Part shown: piece by piece, positions 42,566 through 51,074 of the stretch
Layout: each line of letters opens with the position of its first letter
How positions within the stretch are numbered: the stretch's first letter is position 1
NCBI RefSeq assembly: GCF_000473245.1
Contig: NC_022524.1
Span: forward strand, 768,501 to 832,500
Length of the DNA: 64,000 nucleotides
From: Bacillus infantis NRRL B-14911
GTDB lineage: Bacteria > Bacillota > Bacilli > Bacillales > Cytobacillaceae
Direction: 5' to 3'
Notes under the pieces: generated by a model
What the model was told of the DNA's origin: nothing
Databases searched by the model: none
Seen by the model: only the letters and a program-made list of their open reading frames with translations
Position numbers and translations under genes: made by a program

Positions 42566-42766
42566 ATGTTTTATAGTGATATACAAACGGTGCTGACCGC
42601 TTTATTTTTCTGGTGGCTTGTGCTGCTTCTGTTTCAGCGCTTGGCCAATCGCTATCCTGAAAGGAATACGTGGAAAAAGGATATTTTGACTTCTTTTTAT
42701 CAAAGCGTTTTGATTCTGATCCTGCTGCCGGTGCTGAAGTTTATATTGAACCAATTTGGCTACTAA
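42566..42766 (+). CDS. Small membrane protein, unknown
   Basis: 66 residues with two membrane segments (about 8-26 and 44-62) separated by a basic loop (RYPERNTWKKD). ATG 42566 follows GGGGGAGCAAGG. It lies 26 bp before the next gene and may share its transcript. No family recognised. Confidence 0.65.
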   Translation: MFYSDIQTVLTALFFWWLVLLLFQRLANRYPERNTWKKDILTSFYQSVLILILLPVLKFILNQFGY

Positions 42767-42792
42767 TATCCGGCTAAGTAAGGAGTGAAGCG

Positions 42793-43170
42793 ATGCGAGT
42801 CAAGAATATACTTATTGCTGCATCTATTTTTCTGAACATAGGATTAGGGCTGGTTGTCTATAAAGAGTTGAGCAAACCAGATGCTGGTGAAGTTGGGCTG
42901 ATATTCAAGGAAGCGGTCAGGACAGAAAATGATCAGCAGGCCAGAACACTCATGGCCGAGGGAAGAAAGGCGAAAATCTCTGATGAGCTGCTGCAGCAAA
43001 TTAAGGTAAGGATGAGTTCAGGTACAAGCTTCAATACCTACGAGCTGTTAAAATTTGAAAATGGCGAAATGGTGCTGCTTCATTTAACGCCTGATGATCG
43101 GTATGAAATACAGGATGTGATGATTGTGCCTGAGGAGATGAGAGGGGTGTTTGATGGAGATGGACATTAA
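42793..43170 (+). CDS. Membrane-anchored protein of unknown function
   Basis: 125 residues: an N-terminal membrane anchor (about 5-23) and a soluble extracytoplasmic alpha/beta domain (KISDELLQQIKVRM, LLHLTPDDRYEIQDV). It overlaps the start of the metallopeptidase-like lipoprotein gene by 17 bp, so the two are co-translated. No family recognised. Confidence 0.7.
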   Translation: MRVKNILIAASIFLNIGLGLVVYKELSKPDAGEVGLIFKEAVRTENDQQARTLMAEGRKAKISDELLQQIKVRMSSGTSFNTYELLKFENGEMVLLHLTPDDRYEIQDVMIVPEEMRGVFDGDGH

Positions 43171-44071
43171 CAATAGGAAGGGGAAGGCGGGCAGAAGGAT
43201 AAAGGCCGCCTCTGCTGCCATTTTGCTAATGGGGCTTCTTATCGGCTGTACCAATACTGACAAGGATGCCGAGGTCACCAAAAGAGCTGAGCCTCCAAAA
43301 AATGAATTGACAAATTTTAAAACAGAAGATGGGAAAATTGATATTGTTATGCAAAATAAAGGGGAGTTTTCAACGGATACGCTAAAGCAGATCAAAGAAG
43401 AAATCCTCGGCTTTTATGCGGCATTGCAAAAAGAAAAGATTTCTCTTTCTCCACCCTCCAGGATTTATTTGAATCTGCATAATGAGCAAAAGGTCAGCTC
43501 CCATAACGGCGGCACCATCAATCTTTATTATATTTCAGAAGGAAATGATCCGCTCATTCATGAAATGACCCATGCACTTTTTAATGATGAAAAAGGACAA
43601 GTTACACAAGAAGGCTTGGCGATTTTTATGCAGGAAACCTATTCGGAAAGAAGTGTGAATCCTAATTATAAGGAAGATACACATGAAATCATGAAGGATT
43701 TAATCTCTAAAGACATCATACTGCCTCTTGAAACCCTGCTGCTGGATGACAGATTCTTCTCCTATACAAACCTGGATAAAGACTCATCCTCCCTCAGATG
43801 GCTGGCTTACATCGAATCCGCTTCGTTTACAAGGTATCTTATCAATGAATATGGACTGGGAAAATTCTTAGAAATTCATGGTGAACCGGACCTTGCAACA
43901 ACAATCCAGGCCGTCTATGGAAAGTCACTGGAGCAGTTAGAAGGAGAATGGAAGCAATTTTTGCAGAGTGGTTCTGAACCAAATGAAGAAGCGGTGAGAA
44001 GCTATGAGTCTGGCATTCAAGGAATTATGAAGCACTTGGAAGAGAATAAAGAGCGTTTATTGGGCGGGTGA
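43154..44071 (+). CDS. Lipoprotein with HExxH metallopeptidase motif
   Basis: A 305-residue lipoprotein: membrane-targeting segment with lipobox LLIGC (about residue 33) followed by an extracytoplasmic domain. IHEMTHALF supplies the zinc-binding HExxH, and EGLAIFMQE about 20 residues later can supply the gluzincin-type Glu ligand. It is probably a surface zinc peptidase of the peptidase-MA type, substrate unknown. ATG 43154 follows AGAGGGGTG; it is coupled to the upstream gene. Confidence 0.78.
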   Translation: MEMDINNRKGKAGRRIKAASAAILLMGLLIGCTNTDKDAEVTKRAEPPKNELTNFKTEDGKIDIVMQNKGEFSTDTLKQIKEEILGFYAALQKEKISLSPPSRIYLNLHNEQKVSSHNGGTINLYYISEGNDPLIHEMTHALFNDEKGQVTQEGLAIFMQETYSERSVNPNYKEDTHEIMKDLISKDIILPLETLLLDDRFFSYTNLDKDSSSLRWLAYIESASFTRYLINEYGLGKFLEIHGEPDLATTIQAVYGKSLEQLEGEWKQFLQSGSEPNEEAVRSYESGIQGIMKHLEENKERLLGG

Positions 44072-44203
44072 TAGGGGAGATTTTATAAGGATAGAAGCTC
44101 TTCCTTCAGGCTTGTTGGCAGGATAAAAGGGGCTTGGTTAAAAAAAGCAGTGAAACGATTTAAACACTGAGCAATTTACCCAAAAAATGATGCAGATTAA
44201 AAA

Positions 44204-44251
44204 AGCTGAGAGACAAATATCACCTGCAAAAGGGCAATATCTCTCTCAGCT
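44204..44251. terminator. Long-stem bidirectional terminator
   Basis: AGCTGAGAGA (44204-44213) pairs with TCTCTCAGCT (44242-44251), with an inner ATAT/ATAT extension and A-rich left flank, between convergent stops at 44071 and 44260. Confidence 0.7.
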
Positions 44252-44259
44252 CAAATTTA

Positions 44260-45036
44260 TTAATGAGCAGTCATTTCATGCACTATTTCCTCTCCGCTTA
44301 AATCAGAGAAATAATAGGTTGGCCAGTGCTCCAGTTCTTTCAGAAGTTCTGCATGTTCTTCATCCCCGAAATAAATGTGGTAATGATGGGCTTTTGTCGG
44401 GTAGATGCTGTGATCGCTGAATTGGACATGCTTTGGCAGCCCGTCTGCTTCTTCTCCTGCCAGATCAAATAGAAAACGGACGCCCCGGTTTCCAGCTTCA
44501 TAGGTCAGGATTTCGTAGCCGTGATATTCATATTCTCCTGTTTTTGCTTCACCATTTCTGTAAAATGTCATCTCGTTATCCTTGATAACAATTCGTTCAA
44601 CGTCTGTCTCATAACCAGTTTTATAATAAGCTTTGTACTCCTCAGCGGATTTATCCTTTTTTGTTTCAGCTTTGTGTTCAAAAACCTCATCCAGCGTTCC
44701 GTCCAGCAGATAAGGATAAACAGACTGCCAGTCGCCTTCCCAGTCAGATAAAGGACGGTCTTCGACTTGGTCATCTTCAAATATCCCTGAATAGATTTGT
44801 TGTTCTTCCTCTGAGCCGTGGCTGTGGTCATGCTCGTGTTCATGATCTTCCTCGTCATCATGGTCATGTTCATGATCATGGCTTTCTTCGGCACTCTCAG
44901 TGGATTCCTCGGCATTTTCAGCGGATTCCTCAGGGGCTGCCTCTTTAGCCGGTGCATCGCTCTTTTCCTGGCAGCCTGCAAGGATGATGCCTAATAAGAA
45001 AAGGAAAAAAATAGAACTGGTAAGCTTTTTGCTCAT
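44260..45036 (-). CDS. zinT: ZinT-domain zinc-binding lipoprotein
   Basis: A 258-residue lipoprotein with lipobox LAGC (about Cys20) and an acidic linker. A His-rich stretch (HDHEHDH...HEHEHDHSHG, about 52-75) precedes a ZinT/YodA domain (about 80-258) with WEGDWQSVYPYL and the zinc-site His in KAHHYHIYFG. It scavenges zinc outside the cell, probably for an ABC importer not in this window. The start at 45036 follows GGAGCG. A Zur box in its promoter indicates induction on zinc starvation. Confidence 0.9.
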   Translation of the reverse strand: MSKKLTSSIFFLFLLGIILAGCQEKSDAPAKEAAPEESAENAEESTESAEESHDHEHDHDDEEDHEHEHDHSHGSEEEQQIYSGIFEDDQVEDRPLSDWEGDWQSVYPYLLDGTLDEVFEHKAETKKDKSAEEYKAYYKTGYETDVERIVIKDNEMTFYRNGEAKTGEYEYHGYEILTYEAGNRGVRFLFDLAGEEADGLPKHVQFSDHSIYPTKAHHYHIYFGDEEHAELLKELEHWPTYYFSDLSGEEIVHEMTAH

Positions 45037-45069
45037 AAATGATATCGCTCCAATCATTATGTATTGTAT

Positions 45070-45154
45070 AAATCGTAATTGTTACTATTTATACCTTACT
45101 GAATATACTATGTGCGAAAAAATGTGTCAATGTAAAACGTAATTATTTTGATTT
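45070..45154 (-). promoter_or_regulatory. Promoter and Zur boxes of the zinT-type gene
   Basis: On the minus strand, TTGACA (45130-45125) and TATATT (45107-45102) are 17 bp apart. AAATCGTAATTGTTACTAT (within 45070-45090) fits the Bacillus Zur consensus downstream of the start. A weaker box, AAAACGTAATTATTTTGAT (within 45134-45154), lies just upstream. Confidence 0.8.
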
Positions 45155-45339
45155 ATGATTAAAAAAACTATTTGAAAAAATAATACTGCAGACAACATCA
45201 TGTGTTATAAAATGGAGTTATTGTATACATTGAGGGGATCATTTAAAAAAGAAAATGATTAATGCTTAATTAAATGGTTATAAACTGCCTTATCAGGGAA
45301 ATCTACAAAAAATGTATTGTTGTTGAGAGGAGTGTTTTT

Positions 45340-46110
45340 ATGGAGGGCATATGGCTTGAATATGCATGGGCATTACTGATTTTAATTGGATTGGAGGGCT
45401 TGCTTTCTGCTGACAATGCGCTTGTACTGGCTGTCATCGCGAAGCATCTGCCTGAGGAAGAGAAGAAAAGAGCTATCAACTACGGAATTATTATGGCATT
45501 TGCCTTTCGATTTATCGCGCTTTTTGCCATTTCCTTCATTGCCAACGTGTGGCAGATACAGGCAATCGGGGCGGCTTACCTGCTTTACCTGGGATTGAAG
45601 CATGTGATTAAAGCGAAGTTTGGGAAAGACAACGAACATAACCGCGAGGATCTGAAAGAAGAGTCCCGCGGCAAGGGATTTTGGCCGACGGTAGGGAAAA
45701 TTGCATTAGCCGATTTGGCATTTGCAATTGACTCAATCCTTGCTGCGGTTGCACTTGCTTTGGGACTGCCGGATTCACCGCTCGATGATTTCGGCGGCAT
45801 GGACGGCGGACAGTTCATTGTCGTGGTCCTTGGCGGAATCGCGGGCTTGGTCCTTATTAAATTCGCTGCAACCTGGTTTGTGCAGCTGCTTGCGAAACGA
45901 CCGGCACTTGAAACAACCGCCTATGCCATTGTAGCGTGGGTCGGAGTCAAGCTTGCTGTCATCACCCTTGCGCACGAAGATATCGGCGTCCTAGACCACC
46001 ACTTTCCGCACAGCACAGGCTGGACACTGGTCTTCTACGGAATACTGATCGCAATAGCCCTCCTCGGATGGTTTGCACCGCAGAAAAAATCGAATACCGA
46101 AACATTATAA
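45340..46110 (+). CDS. TerC-family membrane protein
   Basis: A 256-residue integral membrane protein with about seven membrane segments. The TerC signatures GLLSADNALVLAV (about 20) and LADLAFAIDSILAA (about 130) carry the intramembrane acidic residues. Some Bacillus TerC proteins (YceF, YkoY/MeeF, MeeY) export manganese to metalate secreted enzymes. ATG 45340 follows GAGAGGAG. No manganese riboswitch (yybP-ykoY) is visible upstream. A three-unit repeat cluster follows the stop. Confidence 0.88.
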   Translation: MEGIWLEYAWALLILIGLEGLLSADNALVLAVIAKHLPEEEKKRAINYGIIMAFAFRFIALFAISFIANVWQIQAIGAAYLLYLGLKHVIKAKFGKDNEHNREDLKEESRGKGFWPTVGKIALADLAFAIDSILAAVALALGLPDSPLDDFGGMDGGQFIVVVLGGIAGLVLIKFAATWFVQLLAKRPALETTAYAIVAWVGVKLAVITLAHEDIGVLDHHFPHSTGWTLVFYGILIAIALLGWFAPQKKSNTETL

Positions 46111-46111
46111 A

Positions 46112-46214
46112 GAGCCAAGGGGACAGGTCCCCTGGCTCTTTTTGCGGCTGGGCCACGGGGTCTGTCCCCCTGGCTCCTTTTGTGGCTGGGCCATGGGGTC
46201 TGTCCCCCTGGCTC
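46112..46214 (+). repeat. REP-like cluster C19, three units
   Basis: Units at 46112, about 46150 and about 46188, with linkers TTTTTGCGGCT and CTTTTGTGGCT, starting 2 bp after the TerC stop. This is the first cluster after a 12-kb stretch without any. Confidence 0.92.
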
Positions 46215-46287
46215 TTTTTTCAAGAAGGATTGGCGCCATGTTTTGTGGAACTTATGGTGGATGTCATTATAAGAAGGAGTTCAAAAA

Positions 46288-46746
46288 ATGAATGACCGCC
46301 ACGAAAATCTTTTCACCCAGCTGCAAGCTTACAGGGAAGATATTCTGCTTGTGTTAGAAGGAATAACCGCCGGTCAGGCAGAGATTGTTCCCGATAAATT
46401 CCGCAATAACATCAGATGGAATATGGGGCATATTTATCTGGACCAATATTTATGGATTGAAGCGCTGACGAAGGAAAAATCACCGGTGCCGGAAGCATTC
46501 CGCACCTGGTTTGGCTATGGCTCAACACCTGCTGATTTTACTGAAGAAACACCCTCATTTGATGAACTTAAGGATCTGCTGAGACAGCAGCCGACATGCC
46601 TGAGGAAAGCCTATGGCCACCGCCTTGAAAAAGAATATCCGCCAACAGAAATGGGAATGCGGACAATCGAACAAGTGCTGATCCGGACGATATTCCATGA
46701 AGGCATGCATCTGCAGGCTATCATGGATATTCGGAAGTGGCTTTGA
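46288..46746 (+). CDS. DinB-family protein
   Basis: A 152-residue four-helix-bundle metal protein. The three probable metal His are in NMGHIYLD (about residue 48) and in FHEGMHLQ (about 138 and 142). The family includes thiol transferases (YfiT/BstA type); the reaction here is unknown. ATG 46288 follows AAGAAGGAG. Its TGA overlaps cluster C20. Confidence 0.85.
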   Translation: MNDRHENLFTQLQAYREDILLVLEGITAGQAEIVPDKFRNNIRWNMGHIYLDQYLWIEALTKEKSPVPEAFRTWFGYGSTPADFTEETPSFDELKDLLRQQPTCLRKAYGHRLEKEYPPTEMGMRTIEQVLIRTIFHEGMHLQAIMDIRKWL

Positions 46747-46809
46747 GCCAAGGGGACAGGTCCCTTGGCTCTTTTTGAGAATGGGCCATGGGGTCTGTCC
46801 CCCCGGCTT
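46745..46809 (+). repeat. REP-like cluster C20, two units
   Basis: Starts on the DinB-gene TGA; linker TTTTTGAGAAT; inverted second unit ending CCCCCCGGCTT. Confidence 0.92.
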
Positions 46810-46963
46810 GATTGCAGGAGGTGCAGTAAAAACCAGGACCGCAAGTGAACCTTTTTTAAATGATATTAAGAGGAAAATAGGGTTCATTGTATAACTGTTT
46901 AACCAGCAGGATTCTAACTTCCCTGCTGTACAATGCCAATAATTGATTTATTTGGAGGTTGCC

Positions 46964-47191
46964 TTGGGAACTAAAATCATCGTATTCTTACTTACTCTTT
47001 TCACCTTTCTTACATGGCTGTTCATGGCCATCTATTTTTCTACAGAGAATGATTGGTGGTCTGTGCTTGAAAGCAGAGAGACCAGCTATGATACAGCTGT
47101 AGTTGGAGTATCTTATGTAACAGTTCTCTTGGGCACAGGTCTATTTCTAGCGGGGGGAACCTTAGTGTACATGTTAATCCGCAGAAAATGA
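46964..47191 (+). CDS. Small membrane protein, unknown
   Basis: 75 residues with two membrane segments (about 5-23 and 48-70) separated by an acidic loop (STENDWWSVLESRETS). I chose TTG 46964, because GGAGGTTGCC lies immediately upstream; the frame opens at 46943. The TGA overlaps cluster C21 (TGAACC). No family recognised. Confidence 0.6.
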   Translation: MGTKIIVFLLTLFTFLTWLFMAIYFSTENDWWSVLESRETSYDTAVVGVSYVTVLLGTGLFLAGGTLVYMLIRRK

Positions 47192-47253
47192 ACCAGGGGG
47201 TCAGGTCCCTTGGCTCATTTTGAGGCTGGGCCAGGGGACCTGACCCCCTGGCA
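47190..47253 (+). repeat. REP-like cluster C21, two units
   Basis: Slightly diverged first unit (GAACCAGGGGGTCAGGTCCC) on the TGA of the small membrane-protein gene; second unit with CCTGACCCCC loop and GGCAC end. The Nudix ribosome-binding site follows within 10 bp. Confidence 0.88.
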
Positions 47254-47270
47254 CGAAATGAGGAGATATT

Positions 47271-47744
47271 TTGGAGAATCAAATAACCTATAAAATCTGG
47301 ACAGTGGTGATGATTCAGGATGGAGATAAAGTGCTGCTGCTGGACAGGCAGCATGACCACTTTAAGGGCTTTCTTCCGCCGGGCGGGCGAGTGGAATTCC
47401 CGGAGAGCTTTACTGATGGAGCAATCCGGGAGGTCAGGGAAGAAACCGGCCTTGAAGTGAGCAATCTTGTATTTAAGGGGATTTCGGAGTTTGTGAATCC
47501 GGTGAAAAATGAGCGGTATATGATGATGAATTATTGGACGAAGGACTTTGAGGGCGAACTGCTGGAGAATCCGCCGGAAGGGGAGCTGCATTGGATCAGC
47601 ATAAAAGATGCAAAAAATTTGCCGATGCAGGAAGATATCAAAATGAGATTTGATTTGTTTTTCGAGCCGGGGACATTTGAGATTCAGACGGTTTGGGATG
47701 AGGAGAGGAATGGGCCGGGGGCCATTATGGTTAAGAGAACATGA
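47271..47744 (+). CDS. Nudix hydrolase (MutT-like)
   Basis: A 157-residue Nudix protein. The Nudix box is complete: G-GRVEF-PESFTDGAI-REVREETGL (about 38-60). It resembles 8-oxo-dGTP-type or general nucleotide hydrolases, without a specific assignment. TTG 47271 follows GAGGAGATA. It is unrelated in close sequence to the Nudix gene at 17553 and is bracketed by repeat clusters. Confidence 0.85.
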   Translation: MENQITYKIWTVVMIQDGDKVLLLDRQHDHFKGFLPPGGRVEFPESFTDGAIREVREETGLEVSNLVFKGISEFVNPVKNERYMMMNYWTKDFEGELLENPPEGELHWISIKDAKNLPMQEDIKMRFDLFFEPGTFEIQTVWDEERNGPGAIMVKRT

Positions 47745-47745
47745 A

Positions 47746-47811
47746 GAGCCAAGGGGACAGGTCCCTTGGCTTTTTTTTGAAGCTGGGCCACGGGGTCTGT
47801 CCCCTTGGCTC
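47746..47811 (+). repeat. REP-like cluster C22, two units
   Basis: Starts 2 bp after the Nudix TGA; linker TTTTTTTGAAGCT; the second unit has GGGCCACGGGG. It precedes the secreted-protein gene at 47847. Confidence 0.92.
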
Positions 47812-47846
47812 ACAATTTGGGAATGCTAAAAACGAGGTGAGGGCTA

Positions 47847-48536
47847 TTGAAGAGAGTAGTATTTATCTTATTGTCTATACTCTTAGTGAGTTTATCAAAT
47901 GAAGCTGGAGCTTCAGAACCAAAACATAAAATAGTCGCCAAATCAGACAGCATCACTTTGCATGCCATAGAGAGGAATAGTCTTTTTTACGACTTTAAGT
48001 TGAATTTTCAGGGAAGTGAGTATTCCAGGCCACTCTGGATAAATGTCTCCAATCCCACTTACGCCCCTGAAATCCATTACGATGATATTAATGGTGATAA
48101 AAAGAAAGAACTGATTATTATCCTGACCAAAGGTTATGGTACAGGCGTCTTAGAGCAAGAAGTGGCTGTCTTTCATGTAAATGGTCAGCAGTTGAGAGAA
48201 GTACTGGTTGACAACCCAATGGCAATTGTAAATAATAATTTAAAATCAAGCTTAACAAAAAACAAAGCAGTGATAACGATTGGACAAAAGTCTTATCAAA
48301 TTGATGTTAAAAAGTTGAAGCTTTTGCCCCATACCATATTTCCAGGGATAAACTTTGGCAGCATCATTAAGTACGAAATAAGAGATAATAAACTTTATGC
48401 TGTATTGTATCCCCAGCTGTCTCCAGGTGCTTTTGCAGGCAGCATTGTCATTGGATATGAATACCGGGATCGTATGTATCAGGCAAAATCAATAATTTTT
48501 GTGACCCAGGGGGACAGGTCCCATGGCTCTTTTTAA
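47847..48536 (+). CDS. Secreted protein of unknown function with repeat-encoded tail
   Basis: 229 residues: signal peptide (about 1-23) and an extracytoplasmic domain with DDINGDKKKELIIIL, an FG-GAP/VCBS-like calcium-type loop. The start is TTG 47847 after GAGGTGAGGG. The last residues, VTQGDRSHGSF, come from reading into cluster C23, whose TTTTTAA linker supplies the stop. A natural C-terminus probably lay near IIF. Function is unknown. Confidence 0.7.
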   Translation: MKRVVFILLSILLVSLSNEAGASEPKHKIVAKSDSITLHAIERNSLFYDFKLNFQGSEYSRPLWINVSNPTYAPEIHYDDINGDKKKELIIILTKGYGTGVLEQEVAVFHVNGQQLREVLVDNPMAIVNNNLKSSLTKNKAVITIGQKSYQIDVKKLKLLPHTIFPGINFGSIIKYEIRDNKLYAVLYPQLSPGAFAGSIVIGYEYRDRMYQAKSIIFVTQGDRSHGSF

Positions 48537-48600
48537 AACTGGGCCAGGGGGTCTGACCCTGTGGCCTCAAACTGAGCCAGGGGGTCAGTCCCTGTGGCCT
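48501..48600 (+). repeat. REP-like cluster C23, three units, overlapping a coding end
   Basis: First unit diverged (GTGACCCAGGGGGACAGG) and translated by the upstream gene; second and third end in GTGGCC-type arms and are linked by TCAAACT. The stop of the upstream gene is in the first linker. Confidence 0.88.
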
Positions 48601-48672
48601 CATTGCTGTTTTAAGGGTAACTAAATAGATGAATTTTTCGTCTAGATTATAAAAGGGAGAAGGAGACATGCC

Positions 48673-49113
48673 ATGAATCTTAAGAAACTAATTTTAGTTG
48701 TTTTGTTAGTATTGTCTATTGGTTTTCTTTTAGGATGTGGCATCAAGGAGCAGTCAAGATATTTCAAAGTCTCAACCGAAGTGAGTAAAATATCTCTATC
48801 AGGACGGGGTTTGCAGAAACTTTTTTCAACAAGCGATGCAGGGCTGCTTAGTGTTGAGGTAGTTGATCCGAAAGATGTTAGTACTTTTATAGAGATACTT
48901 GAAAATGCTGAGTTTTCTTCCGGTCCCAAGACGAGAAAAGAACCAAATCTACAAGTTACCCTTTTTTTCGAAGACACAAGTCATATGGTTTTTGACTTTT
49001 GGCTAAACCCTTACAGAAAGACAGCCAGATTTACTAACGAAAGCGGTGAAACATTTATTTTTAATAAAAAAGAAGTACTCTCCCTAGTGGAATTCTTTAG
49101 CATATCCAGATAA
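48673..49113 (+). CDS. Lipoprotein of unknown function
   Basis: 146 residues: lipobox LLGC (about Cys22) and a small extracytoplasmic domain with alternating strands (LLSVEVVDPKDVSTFIEIL, LQVTLFFEDTSHMVFDFWL, here abbreviated to SVEVVDPKDVSTFIEIL and VTLFFEDTSHMVFDFWL). No family recognised. ATG 48673 follows AAGGGAGAAGG. It may be followed by the doubtful short frame at 49127. Confidence 0.72.
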   Translation: MNLKKLILVVLLVLSIGFLLGCGIKEQSRYFKVSTEVSKISLSGRGLQKLFSTSDAGLLSVEVVDPKDVSTFIEILENAEFSSGPKTRKEPNLQVTLFFEDTSHMVFDFWLNPYRKTARFTNESGETFIFNKKEVLSLVEFFSISR

Positions 49114-49126
49114 GGGCTCCTGTAAA

Positions 49127-49333
49127 TTGATCATACGAGATGGAAACTTAGCTTGCGGGAAGCCAGTTAGTAAATGGGAGATAACAGACCATATATATGA
49201 ACTGAGATGGCCAATGATTTACGAAGACCACCTCAGAATGAATTCCAAGTTTATTCGAAGCCTAATAAAATGCTGTGACCTAAATGATAGTAGCCAGCCT
49301 GTTGAATATGGCTACATTAATTACTGCAAATAA
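49127..49333 (+). CDS. Doubtful small protein
   Basis: A 68-codon frame with TTG start and only a weak AAGGGCTCC ahead. Its residues (YELRWPMIYEDHLRMNSKF, IKCCDLNDSSQPVEYGYIN) read like a real globular sequence rather than a shadow, and nothing overlaps it. It could be a small gene or the remnant of a larger one. No function is proposed. Confidence 0.35.
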   Translation: MIIRDGNLACGKPVSKWEITDHIYELRWPMIYEDHLRMNSKFIRSLIKCCDLNDSSQPVEYGYINYCK

Positions 49334-49411
49334 AAAGAAGAAAACTGATACATTTACACCTCTTAATCGTCTAATAAAGTGAGTACAAGAACTTTTTTAG
49401 GAGGAGGAAGT

Positions 49412-49873
49412 ATGAAAAAATCTCTAACGTTTATGTTTGTTTTGATGTTGTCACTGTCTTCATTATCAGTTCCTGATGCTCAAGCAAAACCGGCTAATGA
49501 AAGGATCTTGAAACTTACCGTCAATTCACACATTTATTATGTTGATGACGTAAAATATGATTTTGGAGCAAATGAAAAAGTTGTCCCGCTTATAAAGAAT
49601 GGTTCAGTATATGTACCGGCGAGAACCATACCTAATTGGTTTGGTACACCTAACTCCTATAAATCTGGTCAATTCAGAATTGTAGCTAAGGATAGAACGA
49701 CTATCTTTGATACACATAAAAAGAAAATCTATATTAACGGCCGTCAATTCACCACATTAGAATCCTTTGTTTTCGAAGGAAAACTTTATTTGCCAATTGG
49801 CCGTGTAGCTGATGCAGTTGAACAGCCGCTGGTCCGCAATGGAAACTCAATTACGATTGGACAAATGAGATAA
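49412..49873 (+). CDS. Secreted copper-amine-oxidase-N/stalk-domain protein
   Basis: 153 residues: a signal peptide (about 1-26, AQA cleavage) and a Cu_amine_oxidN1-type stalk domain: YVDDVKYDFG, VYVPARTIPNWFG and GKLYLPIGRVADA. Such domains are non-enzymatic cell-surface modules. ATG 49412 follows GGAGGAGGAAG. A strong terminator lies at 49911. Confidence 0.8.
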   Translation: MKKSLTFMFVLMLSLSSLSVPDAQAKPANERILKLTVNSHIYYVDDVKYDFGANEKVVPLIKNGSVYVPARTIPNWFGTPNSYKSGQFRIVAKDRTTIFDTHKKKIYINGRQFTTLESFVFEGKLYLPIGRVADAVEQPLVRNGNSITIGQMR

Positions 49874-49910
49874 AATTCAGGTGCTATTCTAACGAAACCT
49901 GAATCAGAAG

Positions 49911-49946
49911 AAAGTGACAGACATATAATTTTGTCTGTCACTTTTT
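49911..49946. terminator. Bidirectional terminator
   Basis: AAAGTGACAGAC pairs perfectly with GTCTGTCACTTT around ATATAATTTT; A- and T-runs flank it between convergent stops at 49873 and 49948. Confidence 0.92.
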
Positions 49947-49947
49947 C

Positions 49948-50967
49948 CTATTTATTCGGAATCTCTTTAACGGTTTGTTTTCCAGTTTTATGATTGTAAT
50001 TCACAATGTAAAGGAGCTTCCTGGTTTTTTTTATATCAATAATCTTAACTGTTTTAGTACCGTCTTGTTCCTGCCAGGTATCCATGATGACAGGTTCGAT
50101 AAATTTCCCGCTTTCAGTTAAGGATTTTACCCACTCTGTAGATGGCGATTTAGTCATGAGTTGTTCAAGTTGATACAGTGTTCCTTTATACGGAAAAGTC
50201 TCTGTTGATAAGCTGGCATGGTAGGCAGTTACAAAATCTCCGACCAGAAAGTTTTCTAATGTTAGACTTGCTCCTTTTTGGTTTTTAAACGTTATTGACT
50301 TGTCAAAAGTAAAATCGACTCTGTTAATACGGAATCCATTTGGTAAAACCTTCGTGATGTACCCGGTGTACATAAAATCTTTTTTATTTTTGAGGATTGC
50401 CTCCTGTTCTTTTTTTAACTTCTCGGCAAACTCATTTTTAATCTCTACTACTTTTAGATCCTTATTTTTTAAATTGAGAGTAGCTTCGTATTTTTTTCCG
50501 TTGGTAGTCCATTCAAAGAAATGAATGATTAGTTTATCATCAGTTATTTTTTGTAAAGAAGGCGAAATGATATCTCCCATAGGCTGATGTTTGAGGATGT
50601 AACGAACCGCTTCGCTTATTTCCTGGCTTCTCTGGTCATCATAGGTGATGACACTAGTAGCTTCTCCTTGACCAGGGAAGGATGCCATGATAAATCCAGT
50701 CGTTTTTAGATTTATAAGGCTTCCGGGCTGAAGATCTTTGGCAGTAATTTTTTTGCCAGAAGTCGTACTAATTACAGCTTTATCGATTGAATAATAGGTA
50801 CTATCAACAAGAATACTTCCTTCACTTGTGTCTTGAATAATCCTTGCCGAATTGACGAGTTCCTCATTCATGTTAAGCCGACCAACATCTGCTGTGCTGT
50901 CTGGGGTGCAGCCAGTTAATGCAATAAGGAGTATAATAATTAAAAATATATTCATTTTCTTAAGCAT
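49948..50967 (-). CDS. Lipoprotein of unknown function
   Basis: 339 residues: lipobox LTGC (Cys20) followed by repeated beta-rich segments (ITAKDLQPGSLINLKTTG and LTLENFLVGDFVTAYHAS look like two OB-like copies, each around a charged strand). No characterised family recognised. The start at 50967 follows AGGAGAAGAAGAA-like sequence on the minus strand. A decayed repeat cluster lies ahead of its start. Confidence 0.75.
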   Translation of the reverse strand: MLKKMNIFLIIILLIALTGCTPDSTADVGRLNMNEELVNSARIIQDTSEGSILVDSTYYSIDKAVISTTSGKKITAKDLQPGSLINLKTTGFIMASFPGQGEATSVITYDDQRSQEISEAVRYILKHQPMGDIISPSLQKITDDKLIIHFFEWTTNGKKYEATLNLKNKDLKVVEIKNEFAEKLKKEQEAILKNKKDFMYTGYITKVLPNGFRINRVDFTFDKSITFKNQKGASLTLENFLVGDFVTAYHASLSTETFPYKGTLYQLEQLMTKSPSTEWVKSLTESGKFIEPVIMDTWQEQDGTKTVKIIDIKKTRKLLYIVNYNHKTGKQTVKEIPNK

Positions 50968-50982
50968 TCTTCTTCTCCTCCC

Positions 50983-51049
50983 TGAACCAAGTGGAAAAGA
51001 CCCTTGACATTTTTCTAATGTAAAGCCATGGATCTGTCCATGTGGCCAT
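50983..51049 (+). repeat. REP-like cluster C24, strongly decayed
   Basis: GAACCAAGTGGAAAAGACC with CTTGAC, then AGCCATGGATCTGTCCATGT with GGCC, joined by a T-rich linker. Layout matches the family but the arms have many substitutions, so it is an old copy. Confidence 0.65.
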
Positions 51050-51074
51050 TAAAAATAACGAAATGAGGTATAAA

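Noticed and set aside
45155-45339. Manganese (yybP-ykoY) riboswitch before the TerC gene
   Set aside because: The conserved aptamer sequences are missing; the region is simple A+T-rich leader.
47040-47813. Long minus-strand frame opposite the Nudix gene
   Set aside because: It is antisense to a clear Nudix gene and two repeat clusters.
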